DNA from: Firm-04 sp964392175
GTDB lineage: Bacteria > Bacillota > Clostridia > Oscillospirales > Ruminococcaceae
NCBI GenBank assembly: GCA_964392175.1
Contig: CAYMOJ010000006.1
Coordinates: 11,249 to 75,248 of the forward strand
Direction: 5' to 3'
Length of the DNA stretch: 64,000 nt
Shown: positions 62,916 through 64,000 of the stretch, piece by piece
Numbering within the stretch: position 1 is the first letter of the stretch
Layout: every line of letters starts with the position of its first letter
The notes under the pieces: model-generated
What the model was told of the DNA's origin: nothing
Database searches by the model: none
The model's input: the letters and a program-made list of their open reading frames with translations, nothing else
Position numbers and translations under genes: made by a program

Positions 62916-63447
62916 ACGCTTCTTCCAAGTATTCAATTGGCACAGCCTTTGTCAGCCATACGCCGTTTTCCGAGAGCCAAAACTTATAGCCCTGTCGAAA
63001 CATTTCTCCCGTACGCACCTTGAAGATATATGGCTTTCCGTGTCTGCTGCCTACATTTACAGCCGTTTCTATATCCCTTGACAAATGCACATACAAACGG
63101 GATTTCGGCATCAAACCCTCTCGAAGAATGGATTCCACACACTTTTCTCCCGTGCCATGAAAGAGAATTTCAGGCGGCTGCGCTTCTTTCAGTTCTACAT
63201 CCACCTGAATGGAATGTCCTTGATTTGCTCTGATCTTTGTTTTATCCTCGTTGAAGCTGTAACGCTGTTTGTTATCTGTACGCACGATTTCTTCAAGCAT
63301 CGGCATATCAATGCGATACTTGCCTGTGGCATTGATGCCGTTCATCAGTTCCTGCACATCAGCCCAGCCGTGAGCGTCAAGGGCAATGCCAATGACTTCA
63401 GGCTTGTGACGGAGGATTAAACTGATGAATATGCTTGTCTTTTTCAT
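62914..63447 (-). CDS. kptA: RNA 2'-phosphotransferase (KptA/Tpt1 family)
   Basis: Transfers a 2'-phosphate from RNA to NAD. LRHKPE, RANQGHS, FHGT and YVHLSRD (the Arg-His-Arg-Arg active-site set) are visible. 177 residues. I chose ATG 63447 (GGGGCGAG upstream), not 63495. Bacteria lack the tRNA splicing that needs this in eukaryotes, so its natural substrate is unclear. Confidence 0.9.
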   Translation of the reverse strand: MKKTSIFISLILRHKPEVIGIALDAHGWADVQELMNGINATGKYRIDMPMLEEIVRTDNKQRYSFNEDKTKIRANQGHSIQVDVELKEAQPPEILFHGTGEKCVESILREGLMPKSRLYVHLSRDIETAVNVGSRHGKPYIFKVRTGEMFRQGYKFWLSENGVWLTKAVPIEYLEEA

Positions 63448-63529
63448 TTTCTCGCCCCTATCCTGTTTATGGTAAGAAACGCATTCAAGTGACACTCGAT
63501 AATTCTATTCAAATTTCATACCATAATGC

Positions 63530-63688
63530 TCAACAATGCGTCAGCAGAAGTGTGGTATCGCACACACCAAGCTCGTCCAGAGCTTCACGGATACCACTTT
63601 GGCTTGCCGGAATGGAGCATCCTGTCCACCAATGATTCAGTGCCATGCGCTGTGCTTTGATTTCGTAGTGCATCAGCGCGTATTCCAT
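63530..63688 (-). CDS. 52-residue small ORF of unknown function
   Basis: Reads MEYALMHYEIKAQRMALNHW then a short Cys/Ser region (WTGCSIPASQ, ELGVCDTTLLL) and stops at TGA 63530. AAAGGAG lies 11 bases before ATG. No family recognised. Follows the next ORF closely. Confidence 0.45.
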   Translation of the reverse strand: MEYALMHYEIKAQRMALNHWWTGCSIPASQSGIREALDELGVCDTTLLLTHC

Positions 63689-63690
63689 AA

Positions 63691-63963
63691 TCAGTTTGCT
63701 CCTTTCGTTGTTATATTTTTATTATACCACATTTGCTTCCGTAAGTCAAGCACTATCTTCCTCCCGTCGCACCGAACAGTGCGTCCATATACTCCTACGA
63801 ATTGATCTGCCCTGCATTGAACGGGAAGCGGTTTCTCGCTGTACAGATGCTTTTTTTCGCTGTCAAATGCCATGAATTCTTTTCCAATCATCTCGCAAAG
63901 ACTTGTCATTGCATTTACGCTATTGCAACCATCATAGGCAAAGTTATCATTCCCCTCAATCAA
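63691..63963 (-). CDS. Small ORF of unknown function, start uncertain
   Basis: Open frame of 90 codons from TTG 63963, but this codon abuts the terminator hairpin at 63962-63998 and lacks a site, so an internal ATG (63909 or 63891) is more likely. The C-terminal part (YGRTVRCDGRKIVLDLRK) is basic. No family recognised. Confidence 0.35.
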   Translation of the reverse strand: MIEGNDNFAYDGCNSVNAMTSLCEMIGKEFMAFDSEKKHLYSEKPLPVQCRADQFVGVYGRTVRCDGRKIVLDLRKQMWYNKNITTKGAN

Positions 63964-63998
63964 AAAGCGGACATCGATTTTCGATGTCCGCTTTTGTT
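63962..63998. terminator. Bidirectional terminator at window edge
   Basis: AAAAAGCGGACATCGA / TCGATGTCCGCTTTTG, stem of about 14 bp flanked by A5 and T4. Confidence 0.82.
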
Positions 63999-64000
63999 TA

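Noticed and set aside
1..64000. CRISPR arrays, insertion sequences, prophage
   Set aside because: No regularly spaced short repeats, transposase or phage structural genes were found; the only long repeat is the cassette leader pair.

Overview
The window looks like chromosomal DNA of a spore-forming, plant-fibre-degrading Clostridia species, most likely a Ruminococcus-type member of the Oscillospiraceae. The evidence is gene content read by eye. Two secreted pectin-degrading enzymes end in type I dockerins (cellulosome-like), PolC, short HisG plus HisZ, DUF4317 and YmxH are typical of Firmicutes, and BofA-like, YmxH-like and SpoIIM-like genes point to sporulation. Species cannot be named from this sequence alone.

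Layout. (1) 1-14,062, minus strand: a dense housekeeping block transcribed infC-rpmI-rplT-trmH-dprA-topA-trmFO-plsX-rnc-smc-ftsY-rdgB (translation, RNA modification, DNA uptake and topology, phospholipid start, chromosome condensation, SRP receptor). infC appears to start at ATT and has a consensus promoter and an attenuator-type leader. (2) 14,106-24,122, accessory region: a PL10-type pectate lyase (minus) and a CE8 pectinesterase (plus), both with a shared uncharacterised module and a dockerin, flank a duplicated cassette of a small secreted protein plus a lipoprotein. Copy A is frameshifted in both genes; copy B is intact. A solo DUF5131 (Gp37/Gp68) gene sits between the copies, and a tRNA-Arg(ACG) lies next to the pectinesterase. 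(3) 24,238-36,434: pfkA, a tetrahydrofolate riboswitch with folT, proC, membrane proteins, PAP2 phosphatase, aldehyde dehydrogenase, a small secreted protein, a four-gene BofA cluster, a YfcE-type phosphoesterase and an SGNH acetylesterase. (4) 36,495-41,353: DUF4317 protein, then S-adenosylhomocysteine metabolism (ahcY, MTA/SAH deaminase) with two small unknowns. (5) 41,465-48,455, minus: the histidine operon hisZ-G-D-C-B-H-A-F with its own promoter just after polC. (6) 48,457-62,131, minus: rpsB-tsf-pyrH-frr-uppS-cdsA-dxr-rseP-(unknown membrane protein)-ispG-polC, the classical translation, isoprenoid and envelope block. (7) 62,248-64,000: a 49-residue membrane microprotein with a YmxH-like PRC-barrel protein, KptA, and two small unknown ORFs.

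How it fits together. Most of the window is core metabolism and information processing arranged in long operons with near-consensus sigma-A promoters (spacers mostly 17 bp) and clear hairpin terminators. The accessory island at 14-24 kb is where new biology is most likely: the promoter, leader and signal-peptide DNA of the two cassette copies is nearly identical while the mature secreted proteins are highly diverged. This suggests duplication followed by diversification or decay. All family assignments are from motifs and remembered family features; no database search was run.
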